A stretch of 64,000 nt of DNA from Sphingomonadales bacterium Ga0077531 (lineage in GTDB: Bacteria; Pseudomonadota; Alphaproteobacteria; Sphingomonadales; Sphingomonadaceae), in the NCBI GenBank assembly GCA_001464915.1, contig LNED01000043.1, positions 106,469 through 170,468 of the forward strand. The letters are read 5' to 3'. The notes beneath the pieces are model-generated. The model had not been told where the DNA came from. It worked only from the letters and a program-made list of their open reading frames with translations, and ran no database searches. Position 1 is the first letter of the stretch; each line of letters opens with the position of its first letter. Below, piece by piece: positions 1 through 8,992 of the stretch. A program made the translations under genes and the position numbers.

Positions 1-415
1 CCACTTTCTGGATGTGGTGCATCACAGTCTCTTCGGTCAGCGGCGCGCCCGATCCCTTGAACCAGGTGTTCCCTTCACGCCGGACGGCCAGCAGGATGCC
101 GTCGCCCTGCGATCCGCGCGCGGGTTTGATCGCCCAAGCATCGGGCATGTCGCGGCTGGCCTTGAATTCGGCCAGCTTCTGGTGGCTATCGATCACGGCC
201 ACTGTGCCGGTGCAGGCGATCCCCGCCGCCTCCAGCGCGACCTTGGCTGCCACCTTGTCACGCGCGCGTTCAATCGCGCTGCGCGGATTGTATTTCTGGA
301 TCAGCGCGTTGCGCATGTTGATCCCGAGAATCTCGTCAACCCCGTCAAGCTGCGGCGGGCGCAGTTTGCTGAGCGCGTCATAATTGACCGGCTTTTTGCG
401 GAGTAGCCCGAACAT
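1..415 (-). CDS. ATP-grasp alpha-L-glutamate ligase-like protein (partial, 3' end beyond window)
   Basis: The reading frame is open from position 415 to the left edge, so only about 138 N-terminal residues are visible. The segment DAWAIKPARGSQGDGI fits the ATP-grasp nucleotide-binding loop of RimK/alpha-L-glutamate-ligase-like enzymes, which join amino acids through acyl-phosphate intermediates. I chose ATG 415 because an AGGA lies 8 nt before it; an in-frame ATG at 424 adds three residues but overlaps the upstream stop. It follows the 7TM gene with one base between stop and start, so the two are surely co-translated. This ligase/7TM pairing is known in many Proteobacteria; its substrate is unknown. 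Confidence 0.8.
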   Translation of the reverse strand, partial: MFGLLRKKPVNYDALSKLRPPQLDGVDEILGINMRNALIQKYNPRSAIERARDKVAAKVALEAAGIACTGTVAVIDSHQKLAEFKASRDMPDAWAIKPARGSQGDGILLAVRREGNTWFKGSGAPLTEETVMHHIQKV

Positions 416-416
416 A

Positions 417-1454
417 TCAAACATCCTGTGCCGACCTGATAATCCAGGCGTTGTGTTTCAGCGGGCGGCCCAATGCGTCAAAACGAGGCTCGAACTGAGC
501 CTCCTTATTGGGGATGATCGGTTGCGGAACGCGCCTGCGCCGTCCGGGATGAAGATCAGCGGGCGAATCGATCACCCACATGCCTTCCAGCGGAGGGGCC
601 GTGGCTCTGCGATCTTCGTCCGTGATCGGTTCAAGATCGAGCTCGAGCTGATCGGGGTTCGCTGACAGCCGCGCCTTGCGCCGCCGTTCGAGCCAGATTG
701 GTGCAAAGCGGTGAATCTCAGACAGGCGCAACCCGCGATACCGGCCCAGAATCCCAATCGCGACCGCCGTGAAGGCGGGCATCAGCAGCGGTGACGCCTC
801 AATCAGCGCCAATGCAAAGTCCGACACCATCACGAATTCGATAATCACCGCCAGTATGAAGGTGTTGAACGCCATCTTGGCGGCCGGTTTCGCCCCGTCC
901 TTGCCCCATTGTTTCCACCAACGTTCCACGCACAGCGCACAAACGATCACCGGGAAGGCATCGACCTGAAGTGCGACGTCAAAGATCAGCTGCATCGCCA
1001 CCAGCACCAGCACGATCAGCGAAATCAGCACGCCCAGAAACCCGACGCGGGTCATCCGCAGCTTGAGCAAGCTGGGAGTCACGATCATGCCGACCAGCAC
1101 CGATGAACACAGCACCACCGGCCCCATCACCGGGCCGATTTGCAGAAAGGCGACCGCGATCAGCATCGGAGTGAACAGGCCGAACGCCTTCACCCCCACG
1201 AAACTGCGCGCCAGCACCACCAGAAACGCGCCCAGCGGCAGCACCATCAGCAAGTTGGATGGCTTCAGCCCCCAGATCGCCTGCGATGTTGCCACCCCTT
1301 CGAGTGATGAGGGGAGCGCGAAAAAGCTGTCGGTGTTGGCGATGCCAAGGCCCACCAGCACCGCCAGCACAAAGCCGACGGTGATGCCAACATAGAACGG
1401 CCGCTTGACCTGCGGGGTCGCGCGTTCCCAAGTCTGGCGGAGGCGGGCGATCAC
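417..1454 (-). CDS. 7TM membrane protein of the transglutaminase-associated 7TM family
   Basis: This 345-residue protein has about seven hydrophobic segments between residues 20 and 235, then a soluble charged C-terminal tail of about 100 residues. The TM arrangement and tail match the 7TM domain usually fused to an inactive transglutaminase-like periplasmic domain and encoded next to a glutamate-ligase-like ATP-grasp gene. Here the transglutaminase part is absent: the first TM segment begins near residue 20. The start is a GTG placed one base after the stop of the upstream barrel gene, implying translational coupling. Function is not established for the family; a membrane platform for a peptide or amino-acid modification is a reasonable guess. 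Confidence 0.75.
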   Translation of the reverse strand: MIARLRQTWERATPQVKRPFYVGITVGFVLAVLVGLGIANTDSFFALPSSLEGVATSQAIWGLKPSNLLMVLPLGAFLVVLARSFVGVKAFGLFTPMLIAVAFLQIGPVMGPVVLCSSVLVGMIVTPSLLKLRMTRVGFLGVLISLIVLVLVAMQLIFDVALQVDAFPVIVCALCVERWWKQWGKDGAKPAAKMAFNTFILAVIIEFVMVSDFALALIEASPLLMPAFTAVAIGILGRYRGLRLSEIHRFAPIWLERRRKARLSANPDQLELDLEPITDEDRRATAPPLEGMWVIDSPADLHPGRRRRVPQPIIPNKEAQFEPRFDALGRPLKHNAWIIRSAQDV

Positions 1455-1455
1455 G

Positions 1456-2382
1456 TCAGAACGCGTACCCGACCGACAGCGTCAGCCGGTAACCCTCGCG
1501 CTCACGCGCGGTTTCATTGCTGTTGAAGAACACATATTTGGCCTCGGCCTCGATGCGCCACTTGCCGGGCCACCACAGCAGTTCGACTTCGGGCACCACC
1601 TGCCGGTCACGCCGCAGCGCGCCCGTATCGGTGAGGCGGCCATCGAAGCGGGTTTTGATCAGTTCGATAGCGGGGCGCACCCGCAGATCCTTGGCCACCG
1701 GGCGGGTATAGGCGACCCCGGCGGATTCGCGCTCATATCCGCGGTCGGGGTCGTCCGAACGGATGTTTTCAGCGCGCAGATCAACCGCCACGAAGTGATT
1801 GGGGCCGAGGCGACGGCGGTATTGCGCATCGACGCGCGGGCCTTCGCCGGTGGTGGCGCCAATAGTTCCGGGGGCAGCGCCATTATCATACTGCCGGTCG
1901 CGCCAGGTGGCCGCGAGACGGAAGCGATTATCGCGGGTCGGTTCGAAGGTGACGCGGGCGGATCCTTGCCATTCGTCGGAATCGGCGGATTCGACCGTGA
2001 CCAGATCATCATAGCGGCGCGCCTGAAGCTGGACTTCGAGCGATTTGGTCACGTCGTGTTGAAACGTCGCAGTCAACCGGTCGCGCGAAATGTCGTTGCG
2101 GCCACCGCCCAGCCGGAACACTTCGATCCGGTCAGCCTCAAGCCGGAACCGGGTGCTTTCGCTGTTGAGCGCCAGCCCAAGCTGAGCGCGCACAGAAATC
2201 GCCTCGCCATCGACGACCAGATCATCATCTCGGGTGGTGGTTTGCGCGCTCACCGTCTGCACTTCGATCCGCGCATCGGGTTCGAGTTTCCAGCCAGCGT
2301 CCTGCGCCAGAGTGGGCGATGCGGTGACCAAGGCAAGCAACGACGCCAGCAGACAGCCCAGCGCGCGCGGAAAGTGAATCAT
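1456..2382 (-). CDS. Putative outer-membrane beta-barrel protein
   Basis: The 308-residue product starts with a clear signal peptide ending in ASPTLAQ (about residue 27). The rest alternates polar and hydrophobic residues in short strands rich in Arg, Asp and Glu and ends in SVGYAF, the terminal Phe typical of barrels inserted by the BAM complex. There are no TonB-box or plug features. It is the first gene of a three-gene minus-strand operon with the 7TM and ATP-grasp genes, which suggests a trans-envelope module. I cannot name a substrate. A hypothetical surface-polymer or transport role would be inference only. Confidence 0.7.
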   Translation of the reverse strand: MIHFPRALGCLLASLLALVTASPTLAQDAGWKLEPDARIEVQTVSAQTTTRDDDLVVDGEAISVRAQLGLALNSESTRFRLEADRIEVFRLGGGRNDISRDRLTATFQHDVTKSLEVQLQARRYDDLVTVESADSDEWQGSARVTFEPTRDNRFRLAATWRDRQYDNGAAPGTIGATTGEGPRVDAQYRRRLGPNHFVAVDLRAENIRSDDPDRGYERESAGVAYTRPVAKDLRVRPAIELIKTRFDGRLTDTGALRRDRQVVPEVELLWWPGKWRIEAEAKYVFFNSNETAREREGYRLTLSVGYAF

Positions 2383-2484
2383 TTCATTAGCCCCAGTTGA
2401 CCTACGTAGGGCTACGGCATTGGTGTTTAGGAATTCCTAACCACGGTCATCAACCATGGTGACGTGACGGCGCGCCAAAGCAAA

Positions 2485-2515
2485 GGGGCGGAAGGTCCGT
2501 TTGACCTCCCGCCCC
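2485..2515 (-). terminator. Intrinsic terminator after the TonB-dependent receptor gene
   Basis: Two 13-base arms (2485-2497 and 2503-2515) pair around a 5-base loop. The one mismatch becomes a G-U pair in minus-strand RNA. On the minus strand the stem is followed by a T-rich stretch (TTTGCTTTGG). It lies 26 bp beyond the stop of the receptor gene ending at 2542. Confidence 0.75.
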
Positions 2516-2541
2516 CGCGTTAACCAGTTAACCGCTTGAAA

Positions 2542-4905
2542 TCAGAACTTTGCCGAGACTTCGACCCCGTAGAACTGCGGCTCTGCCGGGATAAAGGTCG
2601 GAATGCCGAATGCCCCACCGGTGTTGCCTGCATCGAGCAGATAGTCTTCGTCAAAGGCGTTGCGGATGAACCCGGCGATCTCAAAGCGTTCTTCGCCAAA
2701 GCTGATCCCGGCGCGGGCATTCACGATCGTGACCGCATCCTGCGAAATCAGCGAGTTGTTTGGCACCTCAAAGAAGATCTGGCTGCGATACGACACGCTC
2801 GGCGTGGCGAAGAAGCGCACACCGCCAAAGTCGTAATCGACCGTGAACCCGCCCGAAGCCTGCAATTCCGGCTGCAACCGGAACCGCGCGCCCGAGAACG
2901 CGGGCGAGAATGCGCCGTCTTCGTCAACCCCGCCGTCGATATAGCCAGCATTGCCGAACACTTGCAGCCAATCGGCCACGTCGATCGCCAATTCGCCCTC
3001 AACCCCGAGGTTCGACGCCGTGCCCGCGCTTTGAGTCACGAAGGCGCCGGTCGGATTGCCATCGGCATCAAGCTGCGCAACGCTGACCTGGAACCCCTCA
3101 TAGGCCTGATAATACACGCCCAATGATGCCGAAACCGGGCCGCTGGCGAGCTTGATCCCGCCTTCGTAGTTCCACACGGTCTCTTCCGGAACGTCGGTGC
3201 GGTTGGCGACCACGCGAGTGCCTTCGCGCCGTGCGCCCAACTGCACCACCGGCGAACGGCGGCCCTTCGAGATGGTGGCGAACACGTTGACGTCATCGCT
3301 GACGCGGTAGAGCGCGTTGAAACGCGGTAACCACGCCTGGAACCGGTCAAACGCAGTGAACGTCTGGCCGCGGGTGTCGATCTGGCCGGGGATCAAGGGT
3401 GCACCGCTCAGCACGCTGTTCGGCACGACCGCAAAGAAGCCCGATTCGCGATATTCGTCGAGCAACCGGAGACCGGCGGTCACTTCGAGCGCATCGGTCG
3501 GGATCCAGGTGACATCGGCAAACACCGAATAGGCTTCGTTGCGGCCCGAGTTCTCGAACACCGAGGCATAGGGGATCGCGGTCAACGCTCCGCCGGTGGC
3601 GATGGCGGTCACACCCGACGCCGGCACAGTGCCATCAGGCGCGACGCAGGCGACGCCCGGGATCAACGGAGCGCCGAACAGGCTGGTGAGGCATTGCAGG
3701 AAGGTGCCTTCCTCGGTCGCAAACGGCACGTTCTGGCGGCTGTCTTCGATGAAGACGTTCCAGCCCGCGCTCGCGCGCAGCGTTTCGCCCGCATAGCTGA
3801 AGCGGCCTTCGTGGCTAACCTGCCAGCCGGTGGCGATTTCGGCGAATTCGAGGAACGGTGCCGCCGTGCCGTCAGCATCGAACACTTCGCGGCTGTCGAA
3901 CTCGCGGTAGCCATTCACAGTGGTGAAGGTCCATTCGTCGTCAATCGCATATTCGGCGGTGAGGTTGAGGTCATAGACTTCGCGGTTGAGGCCGAGCTGA
4001 TCGTCGCCCAGTGCCGCAGCACCGGCCGGGTTGCCGCCAAGGTTGGCGTCGACAAATGCGTTGGCCGGGCCGCCGGGCGCGCCCGCAAAGGCGGGGAAGC
4101 GCGCCGAAATGAACGGCGTGCCGCCATTGCGCTGCTGATCGTACGTCCCGACCAGGTCGAGCGTGAAATCTGCCGAGGGGGTATAACGCAGCGATGCGCG
4201 CACACCGAGCTGATCTTGCGCATACAGCTCCTCTTCCTGCGCCGCATTGAGGTTTTCAACGTAACCATCGCGCGTGCGCCACTCAGCTGCGACCCGCGCA
4301 GCGATGACGTCAGACCCGATGTTGAGGTAACCACCCACAAGGGTCTGGTTGAAATTGCCGTAGCCGCCGCGCACTTCGCCCGAAAAACCTTCGCGCGGCT
4401 TGGCCGAGACCAAGCTGATTGCACCGACCGCCGACGCGGTGCCGAACAGGGTCGCCTGCGGGCCCTTGATCACTTCGACCCGTTCGAGATCGTAGATCGC
4501 CTGATAGCTGCCGCGCGACCGCGAGATATCGACGCCGTTGTAATAGAGCGTGACGCGCGGGCCCTGCTGGGCCGAGCCGCTGTCCGAGGTGATACCGCGG
4601 ATCACGATGCCGGGGTTGTTGGCGCTCTGCTCCTGAATCAACAGGCCGGGGACGTAGCGCGACAGCTCGTCAAGATCGGTCACGCCCAATTCGCGGATGC
4701 GTTCGCCCGTGGTCGCGGTGATGGTGATTGGCACGTCCTGAACGCGCTGTTCGACTTTTTGCGCAGTGACGATGATCTGATTGCCGGAGGCCTGATCATC
4801 TGCCTCGGCAGCTTCGGCGTCCTGCGCAAAGACGGCTTGCGGGGCGGCGGCGAGCGTAGCGGTAAGCGCGATAAGCGAGACGCGCGCAAGGGGTGTGCGG
4901 AGCAT
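2542..4905 (-). CDS. TonB-dependent receptor
   Basis: A 787-residue outer-membrane receptor of normal length. A signal peptide ends near AVFAQ (residue 28). It is followed by a TonB-box-like stretch around IIVTAQK (about 44-50), the plug domain with RGITSDSG and VEVIKGPQATLFG (about 105-160), and a long 22-strand barrel ending in VEVSAKF. Such receptors import siderophores, B12, glycans or aromatic compounds using TonB/ExbBD energy. No adjacent transporter, sigma factor/FecR pair or hydrolase gives a substrate. The start is ATG 4905 with AAGAAGGG upstream. The gene is monocistronic and ends at a strong terminator. Confidence 0.93.
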   Translation of the reverse strand: MLRTPLARVSLIALTATLAAAPQAVFAQDAEAAEADDQASGNQIIVTAQKVEQRVQDVPITITATTGERIRELGVTDLDELSRYVPGLLIQEQSANNPGIVIRGITSDSGSAQQGPRVTLYYNGVDISRSRGSYQAIYDLERVEVIKGPQATLFGTASAVGAISLVSAKPREGFSGEVRGGYGNFNQTLVGGYLNIGSDVIAARVAAEWRTRDGYVENLNAAQEEELYAQDQLGVRASLRYTPSADFTLDLVGTYDQQRNGGTPFISARFPAFAGAPGGPANAFVDANLGGNPAGAAALGDDQLGLNREVYDLNLTAEYAIDDEWTFTTVNGYREFDSREVFDADGTAAPFLEFAEIATGWQVSHEGRFSYAGETLRASAGWNVFIEDSRQNVPFATEEGTFLQCLTSLFGAPLIPGVACVAPDGTVPASGVTAIATGGALTAIPYASVFENSGRNEAYSVFADVTWIPTDALEVTAGLRLLDEYRESGFFAVVPNSVLSGAPLIPGQIDTRGQTFTAFDRFQAWLPRFNALYRVSDDVNVFATISKGRRSPVVQLGARREGTRVVANRTDVPEETVWNYEGGIKLASGPVSASLGVYYQAYEGFQVSVAQLDADGNPTGAFVTQSAGTASNLGVEGELAIDVADWLQVFGNAGYIDGGVDEDGAFSPAFSGARFRLQPELQASGGFTVDYDFGGVRFFATPSVSYRSQIFFEVPNNSLISQDAVTIVNARAGISFGEERFEIAGFIRNAFDEDYLLDAGNTGGAFGIPTFIPAEPQFYGVEVSAKF

Positions 4906-5046
4906 TAGGTAGGCCCTTCTTGGTGGAGAGAGGCCTTGCCCGTGGCAGCCGTTGGTGACGTTGCTGCGACGCTACCGTGACACGGCGATTACGGCGAATT
5001 TACAGTTTCGGGACGTTGCATTTTAGCATCCACCGGGAGCTTGATT

Positions 5047-7467
5047 CTAAAGCGGATTGCCATCCCGATCGCGGTAAATCTCGCGGCGTCCGACATGGTT
5101 GGCTGGGCCGACGAGGCCATCTTCTTCCATCCGCTCGATCCATTTGGCCGCGGTGTTGTAGCCCACCCCCATCTGCCGCTGGAGCCAGCTGCCCGACGCT
5201 TTCTGGTTTTCGATCACCACTTGGCACGCTTGGCGGTACTTGCGCTCTTCGGGGTTGTCCGACGCAGTCAGATCATCTTCGAAGCCGAAGCCGCCGTCCT
5301 CGGGTTCTTCGGTCACGGCGTCGATATATTCGGGTGAGCCTTGGCTGCGCCAGAAATCGGCCACGGCTTCGACTTCCTCGTCGCTGACGAACGGCCCGTG
5401 GACGCGCACCATCGCCCCGGTGTTGGGCTTGTAGAGCATATCGCCCTTACCCAGCAGCTGTTCGGCCCCCTGTTCGCCAAGGATCGTGCGGCTGTCGATC
5501 CGGCTGGTCACCTTGAAGCTGATCCGGGTGGGCAGGTTGGCCTTGATCACCCCGGTGATGACGTCGACCGAAGGTCGCTGCGTCGCCATGATCAGGTGGA
5601 TGCCCGCCGCCCGCGATTTTTGCGAGAGGCGCTGGATCAGCACTTCGATTTCCTTGCCGATGGTCACCATCAAATCGGCGAGTTCGTCGACGATCAGCAC
5701 GATCTGCGGCAGCGGCTGGTAATCGAGCTGTTCTTCTTCGAACAACTGCTCACCGGTTTCGGGATCGAACCCAGTCTGCACCCGGCGGCCGAGCGGCTTG
5801 CCCTTGGCAATCGCTGCGCTGACCTTTTCGTTGAACGAATGGATATTGCGGCTGCTGACCGCGCTCATCATCCGATACCGCCGCTCCATCTCCTCAACCG
5901 CCCATTTCAAAGCGCGCACCGATTTGTGCGGCTCGGTCACCACGGGGCTGAGCAGGTGCGGGATATCGTCGTAGGTCTTGAGTTCAAGCACCTTGGGATC
6001 GATCAGGATCAGCCGCAACTCGGACGGCGTAAAGCGGTACAATAGGCTGAGCAGGATCACGTTGAGCCCGACCGACTTGCCCGACCCGGTGGTGCCCGCG
6101 ACCAGCAAGTGCGGCATCGCGGCGAGATCAGCGATGATCGGTTCGCCCGCGATATCCTTGCCCAGAATGATCGGCAGATTGCCCTTGGCCTCGGCAAAAT
6201 CGGCGCAGGCGGCCAGTTCTTTCAGCATCACCACCTGGCGATCCTGATTGGGCAGTTCGATCCCCATCACCGTGCGGCCGGGAATAGGGGACACGCGCGC
6301 GCTGATGGCGCTCATGTTGCGGGCGATGTCTTCGGCCAGACCAATCACGCGGCTGGCCTTGATCCCCGGCGCGGGTTCCAATTCGTACATCGTCACCACC
6401 GGCCCGGTGCGCACCGCGGTGATTTCGCCCTTCACATTGAAATCATCGAGCACGTTTTCGAGCAGGCGGGCGTTGCGTTCCAGCGCCTGCTTGTCGAGCT
6501 TGGGCGCCTTATCGACCGGCGGTTCTTCCAGCAGGTCGAGGCTGGGGAGCTTGAAGGCGGCAAACATGTCAGTTTGCGCCGTTTTGGTCGGCAAGGCGCG
6601 CTTGGGCGGAGCGGACGGATCGCTGATTTCAGGCGCGCGGCGTGGGCGAGTGTCGGCTTCGGGCTCAATCGCGGCGCCTTTGGCTGCGCGGCGCGGGCGG
6701 GCGGCGGGTGCCCCAAACCGATCGGCGTCATCCTCGGCGTCCCCGGCAAATGCCAACGCGGGCGCGGCCTTACGGCCCGGCAGCGGCAAACGGTCCATCA
6801 CCCCGGCCAGCGATCCGCCGCCAAGGAAATCGGGCAGGCTCAGCAGCACGCGCCAATCAATCGCGAAAATCCGAGTCAGCAGCGCCACCCCGATGGCAAG
6901 GCAAGCGGTCGTCGCGCCCAGCGTCACCCAGCCCTGCGCATCGCCGCCAAACCGCGCGGCCACCGCCTTGGTCGCGCCTGCACCGAGCAAGCCCGCAAGG
7001 CCGCCGGCCTGCGCGGGAAGCGTGCCGCCCGGCCCTTCGAAGGCGAGCGCCAGCACCGTCGCGATCAGCGTCATTGCGATCAGCAGCAGGCCGACAGGCA
7101 GCCACCACGGGGTCGTCTCAGGCGCGTCGCCATTTTCAACATCGCGCCACAATTTGCGCGCGGAAATATAGAGCAGCGGCAGCAGCAGCACACCGGGCAG
7201 GCCAAAGATCAGCAGCACCCGGTCTGCGGCCCATGCACCCGCAGCGCCCATCCAATTGGCGACTTCATCGGGCGCAGCGGCGGTAGAGGGGCTGGGATCG
7301 GTCTGTGTGTAGCTCAGCAACGCCAGCGCAAGAAACACGGTCGCCGCCAGCAGCACGCCCGCGCCTGCCATCTGCGCAAGCCGCCGCATCGAACGGCGCA
7401 GCCCTGCGCGCCATTCGGCATCGGTCTTGCGACCGGTTTTGACGGGAAGCGCCGCGCGGCTGGCCAT
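5047..7467 (-). CDS. ftsK: DNA translocase FtsK
   Basis: FtsK is the septal DNA pump that clears and aligns chromosome termini during division. Four or so N-terminal TM helices (about residues 30-190) are followed by a short Pro/Ala-rich linker (about 200-300). The RecA-like motor has Walker A GTTGSGKS near residue 457, Walker B VLIVDELADL, and the LIMATQRPSVDVITG segment. A C-terminal gamma winged helix (SGSWLQRQMGVGYNTAAKW) binds polar DNA motifs. I start at ATG 7467, preceded by AGGAG at 8 nt spacing; a GTG at 7491 would add eight residues without a good ribosome site. Length of about 806 residues is normal for alphaproteobacteria. Confidence 0.97.
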   Translation of the reverse strand: MASRAALPVKTGRKTDAEWRAGLRRSMRRLAQMAGAGVLLAATVFLALALLSYTQTDPSPSTAAAPDEVANWMGAAGAWAADRVLLIFGLPGVLLLPLLYISARKLWRDVENGDAPETTPWWLPVGLLLIAMTLIATVLALAFEGPGGTLPAQAGGLAGLLGAGATKAVAARFGGDAQGWVTLGATTACLAIGVALLTRIFAIDWRVLLSLPDFLGGGSLAGVMDRLPLPGRKAAPALAFAGDAEDDADRFGAPAARPRRAAKGAAIEPEADTRPRRAPEISDPSAPPKRALPTKTAQTDMFAAFKLPSLDLLEEPPVDKAPKLDKQALERNARLLENVLDDFNVKGEITAVRTGPVVTMYELEPAPGIKASRVIGLAEDIARNMSAISARVSPIPGRTVMGIELPNQDRQVVMLKELAACADFAEAKGNLPIILGKDIAGEPIIADLAAMPHLLVAGTTGSGKSVGLNVILLSLLYRFTPSELRLILIDPKVLELKTYDDIPHLLSPVVTEPHKSVRALKWAVEEMERRYRMMSAVSSRNIHSFNEKVSAAIAKGKPLGRRVQTGFDPETGEQLFEEEQLDYQPLPQIVLIVDELADLMVTIGKEIEVLIQRLSQKSRAAGIHLIMATQRPSVDVITGVIKANLPTRISFKVTSRIDSRTILGEQGAEQLLGKGDMLYKPNTGAMVRVHGPFVSDEEVEAVADFWRSQGSPEYIDAVTEEPEDGGFGFEDDLTASDNPEERKYRQACQVVIENQKASGSWLQRQMGVGYNTAAKWIERMEEDGLVGPANHVGRREIYRDRDGNPL

Positions 7468-7559
7468 ACTTGAGTCTCCTAGGCGGAACACATCATGAAT
7501 CCTACGAGACTCCGGGTCAAGTAAAGTGCGACGGAGTGAGGGTTGAGTATTGCGCCAAA

Positions 7560-7680
7560 CGGCCCGCAGGGCCGCAAGCCCGACCGGGCGCCCGCAGCGG
7601 AATCGAAGCTGAACCGCCGTAGGCGGGACACCCGACCTTCAGGTCGCACGAGCGAGGATTTCGCGCGCCGGAGGCGTGCG
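7560..7680. repeat. String of five short hairpins (array A) between ftsK and the thiE-like gene
   Basis: The 216-bp gap between ftsK and the thiE-like gene is filled by consecutive small inverted repeats with 2-4 base loops. They are CGGCCC/GGGCCG (7560-7574), GCCC/GGGC (7578-7589), CCGCC/GGCGG (7614-7626), CGACCT/AGGTCG (7633-7646) and an 8-bp arm pair with one mismatch (7662-7680). The arms differ in sequence, so this is a repeated form, not a repeated sequence. A similar string lies at 8993-9086. The ftsK promoter presumably lies to its left, between 7468 and 7560. Confidence 0.6.
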
Positions 7681-7683
7681 GCT

Positions 7684-8241
7684 TCAAGAAAGCCCATCAA
7701 TCGCGGCCCAGCGTGGCCAATCGAGCATCTTCGCCCGTTCTGCCGTCATGCCGCCAAGCGCGATCACCGGCATTTCGGCCTGCGCTGCGAGTTCATGAAA
7801 CGTCGCGACGCCAAGGCACTGACCGCCGGGATGCGAGCGGGTCGGGAAGATGGGGGAGAGAAACACGCCGTCAGCCTTGGCGGCATTGGCCAGCGCAATC
7901 TCGCGCGCATCATGCGCCGTGGCAAAGCGCAGGAATGACGACGGCGCGCCGAGCGATTCCGGCGACCCATAGATCCCATCTGCGCCCCATGCTTGCGCCA
8001 GTTCCACCGAGCCTGACAGGATGACAAAGTGCCCATCAGCCCGCGCCGCTGCCGCCAGTTCATGAAAGCGCGTCCGCCGCGCGGCGTCATCAAGATGGTA
8101 ATGCCGGAACACCAGCGCACTGCCGTGTGGCAGACGGGCAAGCGCAGCCTCCAGCGCCGCATCATTGCGCGCATCGCTGATAAGCCACAGGTTGGGGAGG
8201 GGATTGGCGCGCGTCACCCTCTCGCTATAGAACGCGGCCAT
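7684..8241 (-). CDS. Thiamine-phosphate-synthase-like (ThiE/TenI superfamily) protein
   Basis: The product is about 185 residues, a TIM-barrel of the ThiE type. Recognisable pieces are LWLISDARND near the N-terminus, a middle VILSGSVELAQAWGADGIYG and the phosphate-loop end VIALGGMTAERA. It lacks neighbouring thiamine genes and a TPP riboswitch. Several canonical ThiE substrate motifs are altered, so it may be a TenI-like relative. Two starts are possible: ATG 8241, inside a CATG that also holds the divergent yggS start, or GTG 8217, which gives a product beginning closer to the conserved core. Neither has a convincing ribosome site. Confidence 0.75.
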   Translation of the reverse strand: MAAFYSERVTRANPLPNLWLISDARNDAALEAALARLPHGSALVFRHYHLDDAARRTRFHELAAAARADGHFVILSGSVELAQAWGADGIYGSPESLGAPSSFLRFATAHDAREIALANAAKADGVFLSPIFPTRSHPGGQCLGVATFHELAAQAEMPVIALGGMTAERAKMLDWPRWAAIDGLS

Positions 8242-8902
8242 GGAAAATGCAGCAACCCGCCTCGCCGAAGTCCGCGCCAATATCGCCAAGGTGTGCAAAC
8301 CTGCCCGCCGCGCGCCTGCCGACGTCACCTTGATCGCCGTCAGCAAAACGCAGGACGCCGCGACAATTTTACCGCTGATCCATGCGGGTCAGCGAGTGTT
8401 CGGCGAAAACCGGGTGCAGGAGGCGGAAAGCAAGTGGCCCGCGCTGCGCGAGGCCTACCCTGATATCGAACTCCACCTGATCGGCCAGTTGCAATCGAAC
8501 AAGGCGGAGGAAGCGGTTGCGTTGTTCGATGTGATCCACTCGCTCGACCGCCCCAGCCTGCTGACCGCGCTCGCCAAGGCGATGGACAAGGCCGGGCGGC
8601 GCGTGCCGTGTTTCGTGCAGGTCAATATTGGCGATGAAGCGCAGAAGGGCGGCTGCCCGATTGCTGAGCTGCCGGCGTTTATCGCCGCCGTCCGCGCCGC
8701 GGATGTGCCGCTGGCCGGGCTGATGTGCATTCCCCCCGCCGATACCGAAGCCGCGCCGTTCTTCGCCTTGCTGGCGAAACTGGCGGCGGATCACGGTCTC
8801 ACAGGCCTCAGCATGGGGATGAGCGGCGATTACGAGACCGCTGTGATGCTCGGTGCGACGCATATCCGGGTCGGCACGGCATTGTTCGGCCAAAGGGGCT
8901 GA
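8240..8902 (+). CDS. YggS-family pyridoxal-phosphate homeostasis protein
   Basis: A 220-residue alanine-racemase-fold protein (YggS/PROSC). The PLP-binding lysine is in LIAVSKTQDA near residue 35, followed by VFGENRVQEA, the family signature LHLIGQLQSNKA near residue 80, and the C-terminal LSMGMSGDYETAVMLGATHIRVGTALFG. The family binds PLP without known catalysis and balances cellular B6 and amino-acid pools. Its start codon overlaps the possible start of the divergent ThiE-like gene in a shared CATG, so the two may share a very compact control region. Confidence 0.95.
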   Translation: MENAATRLAEVRANIAKVCKPARRAPADVTLIAVSKTQDAATILPLIHAGQRVFGENRVQEAESKWPALREAYPDIELHLIGQLQSNKAEEAVALFDVIHSLDRPSLLTALAKAMDKAGRRVPCFVQVNIGDEAQKGGCPIAELPAFIAAVRAADVPLAGLMCIPPADTEAAPFFALLAKLAADHGLTGLSMGMSGDYETAVMLGATHIRVGTALFGQRG

Positions 8903-8950
8903 CCCGCCTCAAGCAGCGTAGCGGTAGGCGAGCAAGAACTCACAAAAAAA

Positions 8951-8974
8951 GGGCGCCCCGTTTCCGGAGCGCCC
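8951..8974 (-). terminator. Terminator of the second TonB-dependent receptor gene (possibly bidirectional)
   Basis: Ten-base arms at 8951-8960 and 8965-8974 pair with one mismatch. On the minus strand the stem is followed by seven T residues, a strong intrinsic terminator for transcripts arriving from the receptor gene. On plus, after yggS, the tail is only CCTTCTTTA, so it may work weakly in that direction. Confidence 0.75.
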
Positions 8975-8992
8975 CCTTCTTTAGGCGCGTAT

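Noticed and set aside
2519..2532. TTAACCAGTTAACC as a possible CtrA site
   Set aside because: Spacing is 4 rather than the 7 bases of the CtrA consensus, and it lies downstream of a gene, not in a promoter.
3694..4908. Long plus-strand frame over the first TonB receptor
   Set aside because: Shadow of the receptor gene with no recognisable protein features.
7468..7683. TPP riboswitch near the ThiE-like gene
   Set aside because: No THI-box motif (CTGAGA with ACCTGA) is visible on either side, and the hairpins are simple mini-palindromes.
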